From contig DATDIX010000041.1 of assembly GCA_036520835.1 (NCBI GenBank), positions 22,773 to 86,772 of the forward strand: DNA of 64,000 nt, written 5' to 3'. The DNA is from VBAT01 sp036520835. Lineage in GTDB: Bacteria > Bacteroidota > Bacteroidia > Chitinophagales > Chitinophagaceae. Under the pieces are notes generated by a model that made no database searches, had not been told where the DNA came from, and saw nothing but the letters and a program-made list of their open reading frames with translations. Position numbers and translations under genes: made by a program. The first letter of the stretch is position 1; every line of letters begins with the position of its first letter. Positions 1-9,049 of this stretch are shown in pieces.

Positions 1-76
1 GCAGACCGGCTGCTGCATCATCTTAATGGTATGACCTGTCTCGTAATCGCTAACCATTGCTTACCAAATGAATTGC

Positions 77-1270
77 ATGAAGAAGAGAATTTTTGTAACA
101 GCCATTGTATTGTTCTTTGTAACTTCTTTGATAAAAGCCCAGGAAGAATTCATTGAACCGCCATCCAGGTTATTGACCCGTATCCCTTTCACCCAACTAA
201 CCGGTGGCGTTGTGATACTGCGGGCCTTATTAGAAGACTTTCCCGATACGCTTAACTTTATTCTTGACAGTGGCAGCAGTGGAATTTCGCTTGACTCTTC
301 TACCGTATCCTATCTTAAACTGGTACCGCAACCCAGCGATAGAACGATAAGAGGCATCGCCGGCATCAGGAAGGTTGGATTTTTATATAAGAAAAAACTC
401 CGTTTCCCCGGGCTTACCATTGACAGCCTCGATTTCCATGTAAATGATTACTCCATTCTTACCACGGTATATGGCGAACAGATAGATGGCATTATCGGCT
501 ATTCTGTATTAAGCCGTTATATCGTTAAAATAAATTATGACAGCCTTGTGCTTGATTTTTGCAGCAAAGGAACGATCAAATACCCGAGGGGAGGATACCT
601 GTTCAAACCTATTATCAGCACGTTGCCGGTACAATTCGGAAGAGTAAAAGACGGGACAACCCGCACTGCTAGGTTTCTCCATGATATTGGCGCCGGCGTT
701 TGCCTGATGCTTTCAAAGGATTTTACGGAGGATAGCGCTGTCCTGCATAAGAAAAGAAAATTGTGGGCCAAGGAAGGAGAAGGGGTTGGCGGTTCAATAG
801 ATATGCATCTGACCGTGGTCAAAGAATTCAAGTTTGGCCCCTACCGTTTCCGGAATGTACCTACTTATATTTTTGATGATGTATATAATGTCACTTCCTA
901 TCCCTATCTCGGCGGACTGATCGGCAATGACCTTTTACGCCGCTTCAATACAATTCTTAATTATGAGAAGAAAGATATTTACCTGGTACCCAACACACAT
1001 TACCGGGATCCTTTTGATTATTCGTATTCAGGTATTGAATTATACTTTATAGAAGGACAGATCGAGATCGGGGATGTTGCCAAAGGTTCACCGGCTGAAC
1101 TGGCCGGCCTGAAGGAAAGAGATGTTGTCGTGGCGATCAATAATAATTTTACACAGAGCCTTAACCAGTACAAGATCGCCCTGCAATCCGCCAATGAAAA
1201 AATAAAACTTATCGTCAGGAGGGACGGTGAACTGAAACAGATCGAATTCAGGGTAAAGAGTATCTTTTAG
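77..1270 (+). CDS. Secreted retropepsin-like aspartyl protease with C-terminal PDZ domain
   Basis: The protein starts with a lysine-rich, hydrophobic signal peptide (MKKR...). An in-frame ATG lies 9 bases upstream at 68, but the start at 77 puts the charged residues at the terminus. A first Asp-Ser-Gly motif near residue 64 (FILDSGSSG) and a second half-motif near residue 204 (HDIGAG) match the clan AA aspartyl protease pattern seen in many Bacteroidota proteins. The last ~75 residues look like a PDZ domain (GSPAELAGLKERDVVVAINN). A periplasmic or surface peptidase is likely; its substrate cannot be read from the sequence. It stands alone, 130 bases before the M16 pair. Confidence 0.85.
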   Translation: MKKRIFVTAIVLFFVTSLIKAQEEFIEPPSRLLTRIPFTQLTGGVVILRALLEDFPDTLNFILDSGSSGISLDSSTVSYLKLVPQPSDRTIRGIAGIRKVGFLYKKKLRFPGLTIDSLDFHVNDYSILTTVYGEQIDGIIGYSVLSRYIVKINYDSLVLDFCSKGTIKYPRGGYLFKPIISTLPVQFGRVKDGTTRTARFLHDIGAGVCLMLSKDFTEDSAVLHKKRKLWAKEGEGVGGSIDMHLTVVKEFKFGPYRFRNVPTYIFDDVYNVTSYPYLGGLIGNDLLRRFNTILNYEKKDIYLVPNTHYRDPFDYSYSGIELYFIEGQIEIGDVAKGSPAELAGLKERDVVVAINNNFTQSLNQYKIALQSANEKIKLIVRRDGELKQIEFRVKSIF

Positions 1271-1403
1271 CAATAGTTTACCCATCCCGCCATCCTACCG
1301 TAAACTACCAGTCCGGGAAAATGGTAATATTGACAGGATTCAGGCGGAGCGTTATTTTCAATACTTTTGCAACCTTTATATTACAGCCACTGTTATTTTC
1401 TCT

Positions 1404-2642
1404 ATGATACAATTTGAAAAGTTTACACTTGCTAACGGGCTAAGGGTTATTGTTCACCAGGACCTGTCTACCCCAATGGCGGTGATGAACATCATGTACG
1501 ATGTCGGCGCCAGGGATGAAAATCCGGATAAAACGGGATTTGCCCACCTGTTTGAACATTTGATGTTTGGCGGTTCTGTCAACATTCCCAACTATGATGA
1601 GCCGCTGCAGATGGCCGGGGGAGAGAATAATGCTTACACTACTAATGATCTTACCAACTATTATATTCAACTACCTGCTGAAAACCTGGAAACAGCATTT
1701 TGGTTAGAAAGCGACCGGATGCTGTCGCTGGCATTTGGAGAAAAAAGCCTGGATGTGCAGCGCAAAGTGGTGTGTGAGGAATTTAAAGAACATTATATCG
1801 CCAAACCTTACGGAGACGTGTGGCACAAAATGAGGGAGCTGGCCTATACCCGTCATCCTTATCGCTGGATGACGATCGGCAAGGAACTATCACACATTGA
1901 AAATGCAAAACTGGAGGATGTAAAAGAATTCTTTTTTAAATATTACCGGCCAACCAATGCGATTATGGTAGTAGCCGGCAACGTTACGACCGAGAAAATA
2001 AAAGCATTGGCGGAAAAATGGTTTGGTGATATCCCTTCCGGGGAAAAATATAAACGTAACCTGCCGCAGGAGCCGGAGCAAAAAGAAGAACGCAGGCTCG
2101 AAGTAAAAGCCAATGTGCCATTGGATGCCTTGTATAAATGCTGGCATATTTACCCAAGATTGGACAGGCGCTATTACGTTACCGATCTGCTGGGTGATAT
2201 TCTCAGTGGCGGCGGTTCGTCAAGATTATACCAATCATTGATAAAAGAAAAGCAGCTGTTCAGCAATATCGAGTGTTACCATTATGGAAGCACCGACGCT
2301 GGGCTACTTTGTATTGAAGGCAAACTGGTAAAAGGGGTTAAAATGCAGGAAGCCGAACGGGCTATTGAAACAGAGCTGGAAAAAATGAAGAACGAGCTGG
2401 TGGCAGAAACAGAATTGCAGAAAGTAAAGAATAAGACAGAAAGCATGACCGCATTTGAAGATATGAGTGTAATGAGCCGCGCAGAAAGCCTTGCTTATTA
2501 TGAATTGCTGGGCGATGCGTCATGGATGAATTTTGAATTGGAAAAATATGGCTCTGTCACCACGGAGGATATTTTACAGGAAAGCCGTAATATTTTCAGG
2601 AAAGAAAACAGCAATACACTTTATTATCATTCCGGGAACTGA
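1404..2642 (+). CDS. M16 family zinc metallopeptidase, catalytic subunit
   Basis: This 412-residue protein has the inverted zinc motif HxxEH at residues 48-52 (HLFEH) and a downstream acidic helix (VVCEEFKEH) that would give the third ligand. A second M16 domain with the usual substrate-cleft segment (GGGSSRLYQSL) follows. No signal peptide is seen, so it may act in the cytoplasm or use another export route. The next gene starts 2 bases after its stop and encodes an M16 protein without the zinc motif. The two probably form the heterodimer typical of small M16B peptidases. A TACTTTTG element at 1362-1369 could be its promoter -7 box. Confidence 0.93.
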   Translation: MIQFEKFTLANGLRVIVHQDLSTPMAVMNIMYDVGARDENPDKTGFAHLFEHLMFGGSVNIPNYDEPLQMAGGENNAYTTNDLTNYYIQLPAENLETAFWLESDRMLSLAFGEKSLDVQRKVVCEEFKEHYIAKPYGDVWHKMRELAYTRHPYRWMTIGKELSHIENAKLEDVKEFFFKYYRPTNAIMVVAGNVTTEKIKALAEKWFGDIPSGEKYKRNLPQEPEQKEERRLEVKANVPLDALYKCWHIYPRLDRRYYVTDLLGDILSGGGSSRLYQSLIKEKQLFSNIECYHYGSTDAGLLCIEGKLVKGVKMQEAERAIETELEKMKNELVAETELQKVKNKTESMTAFEDMSVMSRAESLAYYELLGDASWMNFELEKYGSVTTEDILQESRNIFRKENSNTLYYHSGN

Positions 2643-2644
2643 TT

Positions 2645-3937
2645 ATGATCGAAACGATAAATATATTGGACAGGAAGAATGCCCCGGCTATTGTGGACGC
2701 CGTCAACTTCAAACTGCAGCTGAAGCCGTATAAAAAGTTCACGCTGAAAAATGGCGTTGATGTTTATACAATTGATGCCGGCGCTGAAGATGTCATGGCG
2801 ATCGAATGGGTGTTTTATGCAGGCAACTGGTACGAAGACCAGAACCTGGTAGCCGCCACCACCAATTTCCTCCTCAAGAATGGGACGACTAACAAAACAG
2901 CGTTCCAGGTAAATGAACATTTTGAATATTACGGTTCTTACCTGAACCGGGCCTGTTATAATGAAACAGCCACCCTGTCCCTTCATTGCCTTACCAAACA
3001 TGTAGGTGAATTGCTGCCGGTGGTAAGAGAGTTGCTGACTGATTCAACGATGCCGGAAGAAGAACTGGCGATCTATGGACAAAACATGAAGCAAAGGCTG
3101 AAAGTGAACCTGAAAAAAAGCGAGTTCATTGCAGGGAGGCTGATCGACGCTTACCTGTACGGGGAACAACATCCTTACGGCAGGTATACGAAAGCAGAAG
3201 ATTTTGACAAACTGAATAAGCAACAACTGGTTGACTTTTATGATCAATATTACCGGAAAGGGAAATTTGTCATGTTCGTAGCCGGCAAACTCCCTGCGGG
3301 CCTTGAAGGATTATTGAATGAACAATTCGGGGATCTTGGTAATAACAAGGTTACTTCCAAAACAATTCCGGTCCTGTCATCAGCTGAAAAGAAATTTCGT
3401 ATCAGCAATGATAAGGATGGGGTGCAGGGCTCTATTCGTATTGCAAGGCCATTTCCCAATCGCCATCATCCTGATTTTTTAAAAGTGCAGGTGCTGAATA
3501 GTTTGTTCGGCGGTTTTTTTGGTTCCAGGCTCATGAGTAATATACGGGAAGACAAAGGCTATACCTATGGTATTCACAGTTTCCTGCAGAACCATATCCA
3601 TGAATCGGCATGGATGATCAGTACGGAAGCCGGAAAAGATGTTTGTGAAGCGGCTATTGCGGAAGTATATAAGGAAATGAAAGACCTGCGGGAAGAGCTC
3701 GTAGATGAGGAAGAGTTGCTGCTGGTACGCAATTATATGATGGGAAGCATCCTCGGTGACCTTGATGGCCCGTTCCATATAATTGCCCGGTGGAAGAACA
3801 TTATCCTCAATGGCCTGGATGAAAGTTATTTCTATAATTCTATCCATACGATCAAAACGGTGACCGCCGAAGAATTGCAGGGACTTGCGCAGAAATATTT
3901 CAAACCGGAAGAGTTTTATGAACTCGTAGTGGTGTAG
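2645..3937 (+). CDS. M16 family peptidase-like protein, non-catalytic partner
   Basis: The 430-residue protein has the M16 fold signatures (a central GSIRIARP segment and FFGSRLMSNIREDKGYTYGI) but no HxxEH zinc motif where its neighbour has one; the equivalent stretch reads NEHFEYYGS. Members like this usually supply the conserved arginine-tyrosine pair of the substrate cavity to a zinc-bearing partner, and the R..Y pair is present in REDKGYTYG. It starts 2 bases after the catalytic subunit, so the pair is almost surely co-translated. It is best read as the second half of an M16B heterodimer. Confidence 0.9.
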   Translation: MIETINILDRKNAPAIVDAVNFKLQLKPYKKFTLKNGVDVYTIDAGAEDVMAIEWVFYAGNWYEDQNLVAATTNFLLKNGTTNKTAFQVNEHFEYYGSYLNRACYNETATLSLHCLTKHVGELLPVVRELLTDSTMPEEELAIYGQNMKQRLKVNLKKSEFIAGRLIDAYLYGEQHPYGRYTKAEDFDKLNKQQLVDFYDQYYRKGKFVMFVAGKLPAGLEGLLNEQFGDLGNNKVTSKTIPVLSSAEKKFRISNDKDGVQGSIRIARPFPNRHHPDFLKVQVLNSLFGGFFGSRLMSNIREDKGYTYGIHSFLQNHIHESAWMISTEAGKDVCEAAIAEVYKEMKDLREELVDEEELLLVRNYMMGSILGDLDGPFHIIARWKNIILNGLDESYFYNSIHTIKTVTAEELQGLAQKYFKPEEFYELVVV

Positions 3938-3940
3938 TGT

Positions 3941-5107
3941 TTATTCAATGTACATATTGAACCGCTTTACCTGTTCTTTGATGATCCTTTCGATCTCCGT
4001 CTTTAATATTTTAATATCAGTTATTCCTGTCCTGGCTTTTTCTGCAGCAATATAAACAGCCCTTTGTGTATTGATTTCGGTGATCTGCTTCCGGATGGCC
4101 CCACGTTCTGTAGTTTTAGCTCTGACCACTTGTTTCAAGTGCTCTCGGCTTTTATTTTTTAAACTATCAGGGAGGGTATTCATGTCTACTTTATCGGTAA
4201 AACTGGAATCTTTTTCGGCAGCATCAATAAGGTCCCATGCGGCGTTGTTGGATAAACGCTTACTTGATTTTGTAACGACATAGCCTGTAATTTTGGTCAT
4301 ATCCTTCAGATCACTTATCGCTACAGTATCAGCTTGCATGAGAGTTTCAAGCGATTCTTCACCTGCTATTCCGTATGTGATATATGTTTTGTTTAGCTGC
4401 TGGTTCAGTGAAAAGAGAGTGCTGTCATAAGGAGTAGGTATTTGTTTTTCTTTTGCGTTGTGGTCAATATTGGTAAAACTTCCACTGCCGCATTCGGCTC
4501 CCAGGTTCCAGTGTTCGCGGATACCTCTGTCCTCATCTCCGCAATAAATGGTATTAACGATCACCCCTTTTTTCTTTGCTTCAGCGCAGGCCTTTGTGTA
4601 AGAGACCTGGCCTTGCAGGAAATCTTCATTACCTGCAATAAATATCACTTTATAACTGGAAGATGAGCTGTCCCAGTTAAGTTCGTTCAGCGAAGCATAA
4701 ATAACCTGTCCGCAAAACTCATCACCCCCGTTTGTAGTAAGGCTATTAAGATCAAGGGAAAGTTTATTAAGGTCACCTGTAAACCCGCTTATCTGTTTTA
4801 CATACCCGGAAGCGGGGTCATTTCCATCCCTGCCGTACTCATATAATGCGATCTCTATTTTTGGATTCCCGTTCTCACATTTTACCTTATCCAGCACATT
4901 TACCATATTCCAGAGTTGTGATTTGGCCTGCTCGATCAGGCCGTTCATACTGCCGCTTACATCAAGTAATATAGCTGCCTGTATCCTCGGGCCGGTATCT
5001 GTCGGGATTGTTGTTTTTTTTATAACGAACTCGTTTGCTGTCCTGGTAATAGTAATACAGAATAGCATCGCAAATACTGCGCTGCTGCGGCGAAGTGGCT
5101 GATTCAT
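3941..5107 (-). CDS. von Willebrand factor A domain protein (copy 1 of a tandem pair)
   Basis: A short hydrophobic N-terminal segment suggests export. The vWA domain starts near residue 45 with the MIDAS metal-site motif DVSGSMNG, followed by LIEQAKSQLWNM. The middle repeats the cysteine-containing segment NTIYCGDEDRGIREHWNLG found in the neighbouring paralog, and the C-terminus is a charged coiled-coil-like helix ending in EQVKRFNMYIE. Its stop lies 4 bases from the convergent M16 stop. It is a close paralog of the next gene upstream. The function is unknown; vWA proteins usually bind proteins through a metal ion. Confidence 0.85.
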   Translation of the reverse strand: MNQPLRRSSAVFAMLFCITITRTANEFVIKKTTIPTDTGPRIQAAILLDVSGSMNGLIEQAKSQLWNMVNVLDKVKCENGNPKIEIALYEYGRDGNDPASGYVKQISGFTGDLNKLSLDLNSLTTNGGDEFCGQVIYASLNELNWDSSSSSYKVIFIAGNEDFLQGQVSYTKACAEAKKKGVIVNTIYCGDEDRGIREHWNLGAECGSGSFTNIDHNAKEKQIPTPYDSTLFSLNQQLNKTYITYGIAGEESLETLMQADTVAISDLKDMTKITGYVVTKSSKRLSNNAAWDLIDAAEKDSSFTDKVDMNTLPDSLKNKSREHLKQVVRAKTTERGAIRKQITEINTQRAVYIAAEKARTGITDIKILKTEIERIIKEQVKRFNMYIE

Positions 5108-5231
5108 GCTGTGTATTAGTTGGTGTGTGAGAAGTATAACGTAAGCCGGTAAAAACTTAGTTCAGCCGGTGCCGGATTTAACAAAACAAATACAGCAACA
5201 GGAAATATATAATTGCACAGAACCGGAAAAC

Positions 5232-6401
5232 TTATTCAATATACATATTGAACCGCTTCACCTGTTCTTTGATGATCCTTTCTACTTCTGTTTCGAGAGT
5301 AGCTGCTGTGTTGTTCTTTGCAGCTTTTGCCCTTTCTGCCGCGATATAGGCTTCCCGCTGGCTGCTGACCTGCAGGATCTCTTTTTGAACAGCTCCCCGT
5401 TCAGCGCTTTTTTCTTTAACGATCTGCTGCAATTCATCATCACGCTTATTTTTTAAACTATCCGGCAATGTTTTCTTATCAACACTTTTCATGAACCGGG
5501 TACTATCAGCTGCATAAGCGTCTACTATATCCCAACTGGCATTATTATACAACTCCTTTTTTCCTTTAACGGCTGTTCTTTTAGCGGCCACCTCTTTGCT
5601 TATATTGGCATTGCTTCTATCCATTTTGTATTGCCGAGAATAAAACTCTTCTCCCTGGGCTCCGTAATAGAGATAAGTAGTATTCAATTTATTATTTAGC
5701 ACAACAAGGGTGCTGTCATAGGGTGTTGCAATGTCTTGCCCCTTTGCATTATGGTCAATATTGGTATAACTGCCGTTTCCGCATTCACCATTCAGGTTCC
5801 AGTGCAGTTTGATCCCTTCCATCCTGTCGCCGCAATAAATAGTGTTTACGATCACCCCTTTTTTCTTTGCTTCACCACAGGCTTGTGTATAATTAATGTC
5901 GCCCTGTAAAAAGCTTTCATTGCCCGCAATAAAGACAACTTTGTAATTGGAAGAGTTGGCATCCCAGCTTAACTCATCCAGTGATGTATAGATCACTTTA
6001 CCGCAATACTCTTCACTACCCGAGGTAGAAAGCTTAAAGAGTTCCTGTGAAAGCTGGTCAAGATCAGAACTGAATGGTGTTACCTGTTTTATGTAATCAT
6101 TTTTAATTCCCTTGTCACCTTGCCCATACACATATAAGGCAATTTCGATCTTAGGAATACCATTTTCACATTTTGCCCGGCCCATTACACTGAGCATATT
6201 CCATAACTGAGCTTTTGCCTGTTCTATCAGGCCGCTCATGCTGCCACTAACATCGAGTAAAACAGCCACCTGTATCTTCGGGTCTTTTGCTGCCTGTATT
6301 TTAGTCGCGGCAGTTCTGGTATACGGTTCTGTAAACGAGGAAGGAGAGAAAGCGACGATGCTGAAAATAAACACCGCAGCAGAAGCAGGCATGATCTTCA
6401 T
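5232..6401 (-). CDS. von Willebrand factor A domain protein (copy 2 of a tandem pair)
   Basis: This 389-residue protein matches the downstream copy along its whole length: signal-like N-terminus, MIDAS motif DVSGSMSG near residue 50, the NTIYCGD segment near residue 200, and an identical ending VKRFNMYIE. The two genes point the same way and are 124 bases apart, as expected for a tandem duplication that has diverged. The metal-site residues DxSxS are intact in both. Exported placement and a protein-binding role are inferred; no enzyme motif is visible. Confidence 0.85.
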   Translation of the reverse strand: MKIMPASAAVFIFSIVAFSPSSFTEPYTRTAATKIQAAKDPKIQVAVLLDVSGSMSGLIEQAKAQLWNMLSVMGRAKCENGIPKIEIALYVYGQGDKGIKNDYIKQVTPFSSDLDQLSQELFKLSTSGSEEYCGKVIYTSLDELSWDANSSNYKVVFIAGNESFLQGDINYTQACGEAKKKGVIVNTIYCGDRMEGIKLHWNLNGECGNGSYTNIDHNAKGQDIATPYDSTLVVLNNKLNTTYLYYGAQGEEFYSRQYKMDRSNANISKEVAAKRTAVKGKKELYNNASWDIVDAYAADSTRFMKSVDKKTLPDSLKNKRDDELQQIVKEKSAERGAVQKEILQVSSQREAYIAAERAKAAKNNTAATLETEVERIIKEQVKRFNMYIE

Positions 6402-6540
6402 AAACGAAAGTTTGATTAAGGATGCAAAAGTTAAACATTTACATAACCGGGTTTTGCAGGCTGTATTTATTTTATCTTTGAATTAACAGGTGAAAACGGC
6501 AATGCCATAACATGCCTTCCCATCATTTGTTATTGCTTTA

Positions 6541-6894
6541 ATGAAACTAATCATCAGGTTACTGGTTTCGGCCGCTGTTATTTTTATCCTGGCGCAGGTG
6601 CTGCCCGGGGTGCATGTAAACAATTATGGTACGGCTGTCTGGTTTGCCGTGGTGCTGGCACTACTGAATGTATTCCTGAAACCGGTCCTGGTCATTTTTA
6701 CCTTACCGCTTACACTGGTCACATTCGGGTTATTCCTGTTTATCATTAATGCCATTACCGTATTGTTGGCCAGCGACTGGGTCAGTGGTTTCCAAATAGA
6801 CAATTTCGGCTGGGGACTTTTGTTCAGTTTATTATTGACCCTTATCACTTCTTTGCTTTTTCGTGAAGAAGACAGGCAAAAGCAGGAATATTAA
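6541..6894 (+). CDS. Phage holin family / YvlD-like four-helix membrane protein
   Basis: The protein has 117 residues with four hydrophobic segments and the family's typical opening (LLVSAAVIFILAQVLPGV) and middle (ALLNVFLKPVLVIFTLPLTL). Despite the holin family name, these proteins are chromosomal in many bacteria and are not linked to phage; nothing viral lies nearby. The product sits in the inner membrane and its role is unknown. A TATCTTTG element at 6473-6480 fits a Bacteroidota -7 box. Confidence 0.85.
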   Translation: MKLIIRLLVSAAVIFILAQVLPGVHVNNYGTAVWFAVVLALLNVFLKPVLVIFTLPLTLVTFGLFLFIINAITVLLASDWVSGFQIDNFGWGLLFSLLLTLITSLLFREEDRQKQEY

Positions 6895-6947
6895 TTACTT
6901 CATTTTCTCTCTTTGTTAATTCCGGTTGAATAGTGGAAATTGCACCC

Positions 6948-8960
6948 ATGCAATTCGACAGGAAACAGTTAACAAACGAACAACTTGTAAAATTTTACCG
7001 AAACCTTCTCTGGCCCCGCATGATCGAAGAAAAAATGCTGGTATTACTGCGGCAGGGAAAGATCTCCAAATGGTTCAGCGGTATCGGGCAGGAAGCTATT
7101 TCTGTCGGCGCTACACTGGCCATGCATGACGATGAATGGATCATGCCGCTTCACCGGAACCTCGGTGTTTTTACTGTTCGTGAGATGCCATTAAATAAAC
7201 TTTTCATGCAATGGCAGGGCTCACAGGATGGATACAGCAAGGCAAGAGAAAGAAGTTTCCACTTTGGAAACAAGGAACATCATATCTGTGGTATGATCTC
7301 CCACCTGGGTCCGCAGCTGGCTATTGCAGATGGCGTGGCACTGGCGTATAAATTAAAAAAAGAAAATAAAGCATCCTTGGCATTTACAGGCGATGGCGGC
7401 ACCAGTGAGGGTGATTTTCATGAAGCGCTGAATGTAGCGGCCGTCTGGGACCTTCCCGTGATATTTATTATTGAAAATAACGGGTATGGATTAAGTACGC
7501 CGACAAATGAACAATACCGGTGTATCAGTTTGGTGGATAAAGCCCGTGGTTATGGAATGGAAGGGATACAGATAGACGGGAATAACTTGCTGGCTGTTTA
7601 TGATACGATCAAAGGAGTAAGGGAACATTGTATCAGGAGTCAAAAACCTTACCTCGTCGAATGTACCACCTTCCGCATGCGGGGACATGAAGAAGCCAGC
7701 GGTACCAAGTATGTTCCGCAGGAGCTCTTTAAACTCTGGGAGATGAAAGACCCGGTGAAAAACTTTGAACAGTACCTTTTAGCATCCGGTGTACTAAGAG
7801 GAAATGATGCAGAGAATATAAAAAACGAATTCAAAGAAAAGATAGAAAGCGAATTGCAGGTTGGTTTTGCGGCAAACCCGGTTGTGGTTGATACAGAAAC
7901 AGAGCTGGAAGATGTGTATGCACCGGTACAAGGCACAAAAAGCAAGGCACAAGTAGTTGACAACTCAGGTACGACTCACCACTCATCACTCACCACTCAC
8001 GACCTCCGTCTCATCGATGCAATCAAACAAGGCCTTCATCAATCCATGCAGCAACATTCCAATCTTATACTGATGGGTCAGGATATTGCAGAATATGGCG
8101 GAGCATTTAAAATAACAGAAGGATTTGTGAATGAATTTGGAAAGGAAAGAGTAAGGAATACGCCTTTATGTGAAAGCGCTATTGTCGGCGCTGCATTAGG
8201 ACTTAGTCTTGAAGGATATAAGAGTATGATGGAAATGCAGTTTGCTGATTTTGTAACGGTAGGGTTTAACCAGATCATCAATAACCTGGCAAAGATCTAT
8301 TACCGCTGGGGACAACATGCAGATGTGGTGATACGGATGCCAACCGGTGGCGGAGTTGGTGCCGGTCCTTTCCATTCACAAAGCAATGAAGCCTGGTTTG
8401 TGCATACTCCCGGGTTAAAAGTGGTTTATCCAAGTACGCCGATGGATGCAAAAGGTTTACTCATCGCCGCCATCAACGACCCAAACCCGGTCATGTATTT
8501 TGAGCATAAAGCATTGTACCGTTCGGTGAGCGGTCCTGTGCCCGAAGAGTATTATGAAATAGAAATCGGCAAAGCGAGAAATGTGAGAGAAGGTGATGAA
8601 GTCTCAATCATCACGTATGGAGCGGGGGTTCACTGGGCAGAGGATTATGCGGCAGAACATCCTGAAATTTCAATTGATATACTTGATCTGCGGACCTTAT
8701 TGCCGCTGGATTATATGGCAATCCGCGAAGCCGTACAAAGAACGGGAAGGGTTTTGATCTTACACGAAGACACATTGACCGGCGGTATTGGTGGAGAGAT
8801 CGCTGCCTGGATAGCAGAACATTGTTTTTCTATTCTAGATGCACCGGTGATGCGTTGTGCTTCGCTGGATACTCCTATTCCATTTAATATTGAACTGGAG
8901 AATAACTTTATGGCGAAAGAAAGGCTGGATGAAACGCTGCAGAAACTATTATCATACTGA
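6948..8960 (+). CDS. Thiamine diphosphate 2-oxoacid dehydrogenase E1, fused alpha and beta subunits
   Basis: The first ~340 residues are an E1 alpha subunit. They include the thiamine diphosphate motif GDGGTSEGDFHEALNVAA and end in ...NN. The last ~310 residues are an E1 beta (transketolase-like) subunit with GQDIAEYGGAFKITEG and HEDTLTGGIGGE. Such fusions are common in Bacteroidota and usually act on branched-chain 2-oxoacids or pyruvate with E2 and E3 partners encoded elsewhere. The ATG at 6948 is preferred to a GTG at 6933. The linker near residues 340-352 is encoded by a CTCACCACTCA-type repeat also found between genes of this window, an oddity described under findings. Confidence 0.93.
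   Translation: MQFDRKQLTNEQLVKFYRNLLWPRMIEEKMLVLLRQGKISKWFSGIGQEAISVGATLAMHDDEWIMPLHRNLGVFTVREMPLNKLFMQWQGSQDGYSKARERSFHFGNKEHHICGMISHLGPQLAIADGVALAYKLKKENKASLAFTGDGGTSEGDFHEALNVAAVWDLPVIFIIENNGYGLSTPTNEQYRCISLVDKARGYGMEGIQIDGNNLLAVYDTIKGVREHCIRSQKPYLVECTTFRMRGHEEASGTKYVPQELFKLWEMKDPVKNFEQYLLASGVLRGNDAENIKNEFKEKIESELQVGFAANPVVVDTETELEDVYAPVQGTKSKAQVVDNSGTTHHSSLTTHDLRLIDAIKQGLHQSMQQHSNLILMGQDIAEYGGAFKITEGFVNEFGKERVRNTPLCESAIVGAALGLSLEGYKSMMEMQFADFVTVGFNQIINNLAKIYYRWGQHADVVIRMPTGGGVGAGPFHSQSNEAWFVHTPGLKVVYPSTPMDAKGLLIAAINDPNPVMYFEHKALYRSVSGPVPEEYYEIEIGKARNVREGDEVSIITYGAGVHWAEDYAAEHPEISIDILDLRTLLPLDYMAIREAVQRTGRVLILHEDTLTGGIGGEIAAWIAEHCFSILDAPVMRCASLDTPIPFNIELENNFMAKERLDETLQKLLSY
7971..8005. repeat. 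In-frame ACTCACCACTCA-type repeat in the E1 linker
   Basis: The 35-base stretch consists of near-repeats of ACTCACCACTCATC and lies exactly between the alpha and beta halves of the E1 fusion, translated as TTHHSSLTTHD. The same words in both orientations make up the non-coding stretch at 42532-42592. The match is seen directly by eye; that this is one mobile repeat family is inferred. Confidence 0.6.
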
Positions 8961-9049
8961 TTGGTCAAATGACAAACCAGGTCCGTCAATCTGCCAAACC
9001 ATAATTACAAAAAGAAATCTATTTTGTACCTTACTGTCAAACACTGCTT

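Noticed and set aside
1..57. Start of a divergent minus-strand gene (MVSDYETGHTIKMMQ...)
   Set aside because: The 19 codons look protein-like and follow a stop, but the fragment is too short to support and leaves only ~20 bases to the protease start.
6541..6894. Prophage holin
   Set aside because: The family name suggests phage, but there are no phage genes nearby and the family is common in chromosomes.
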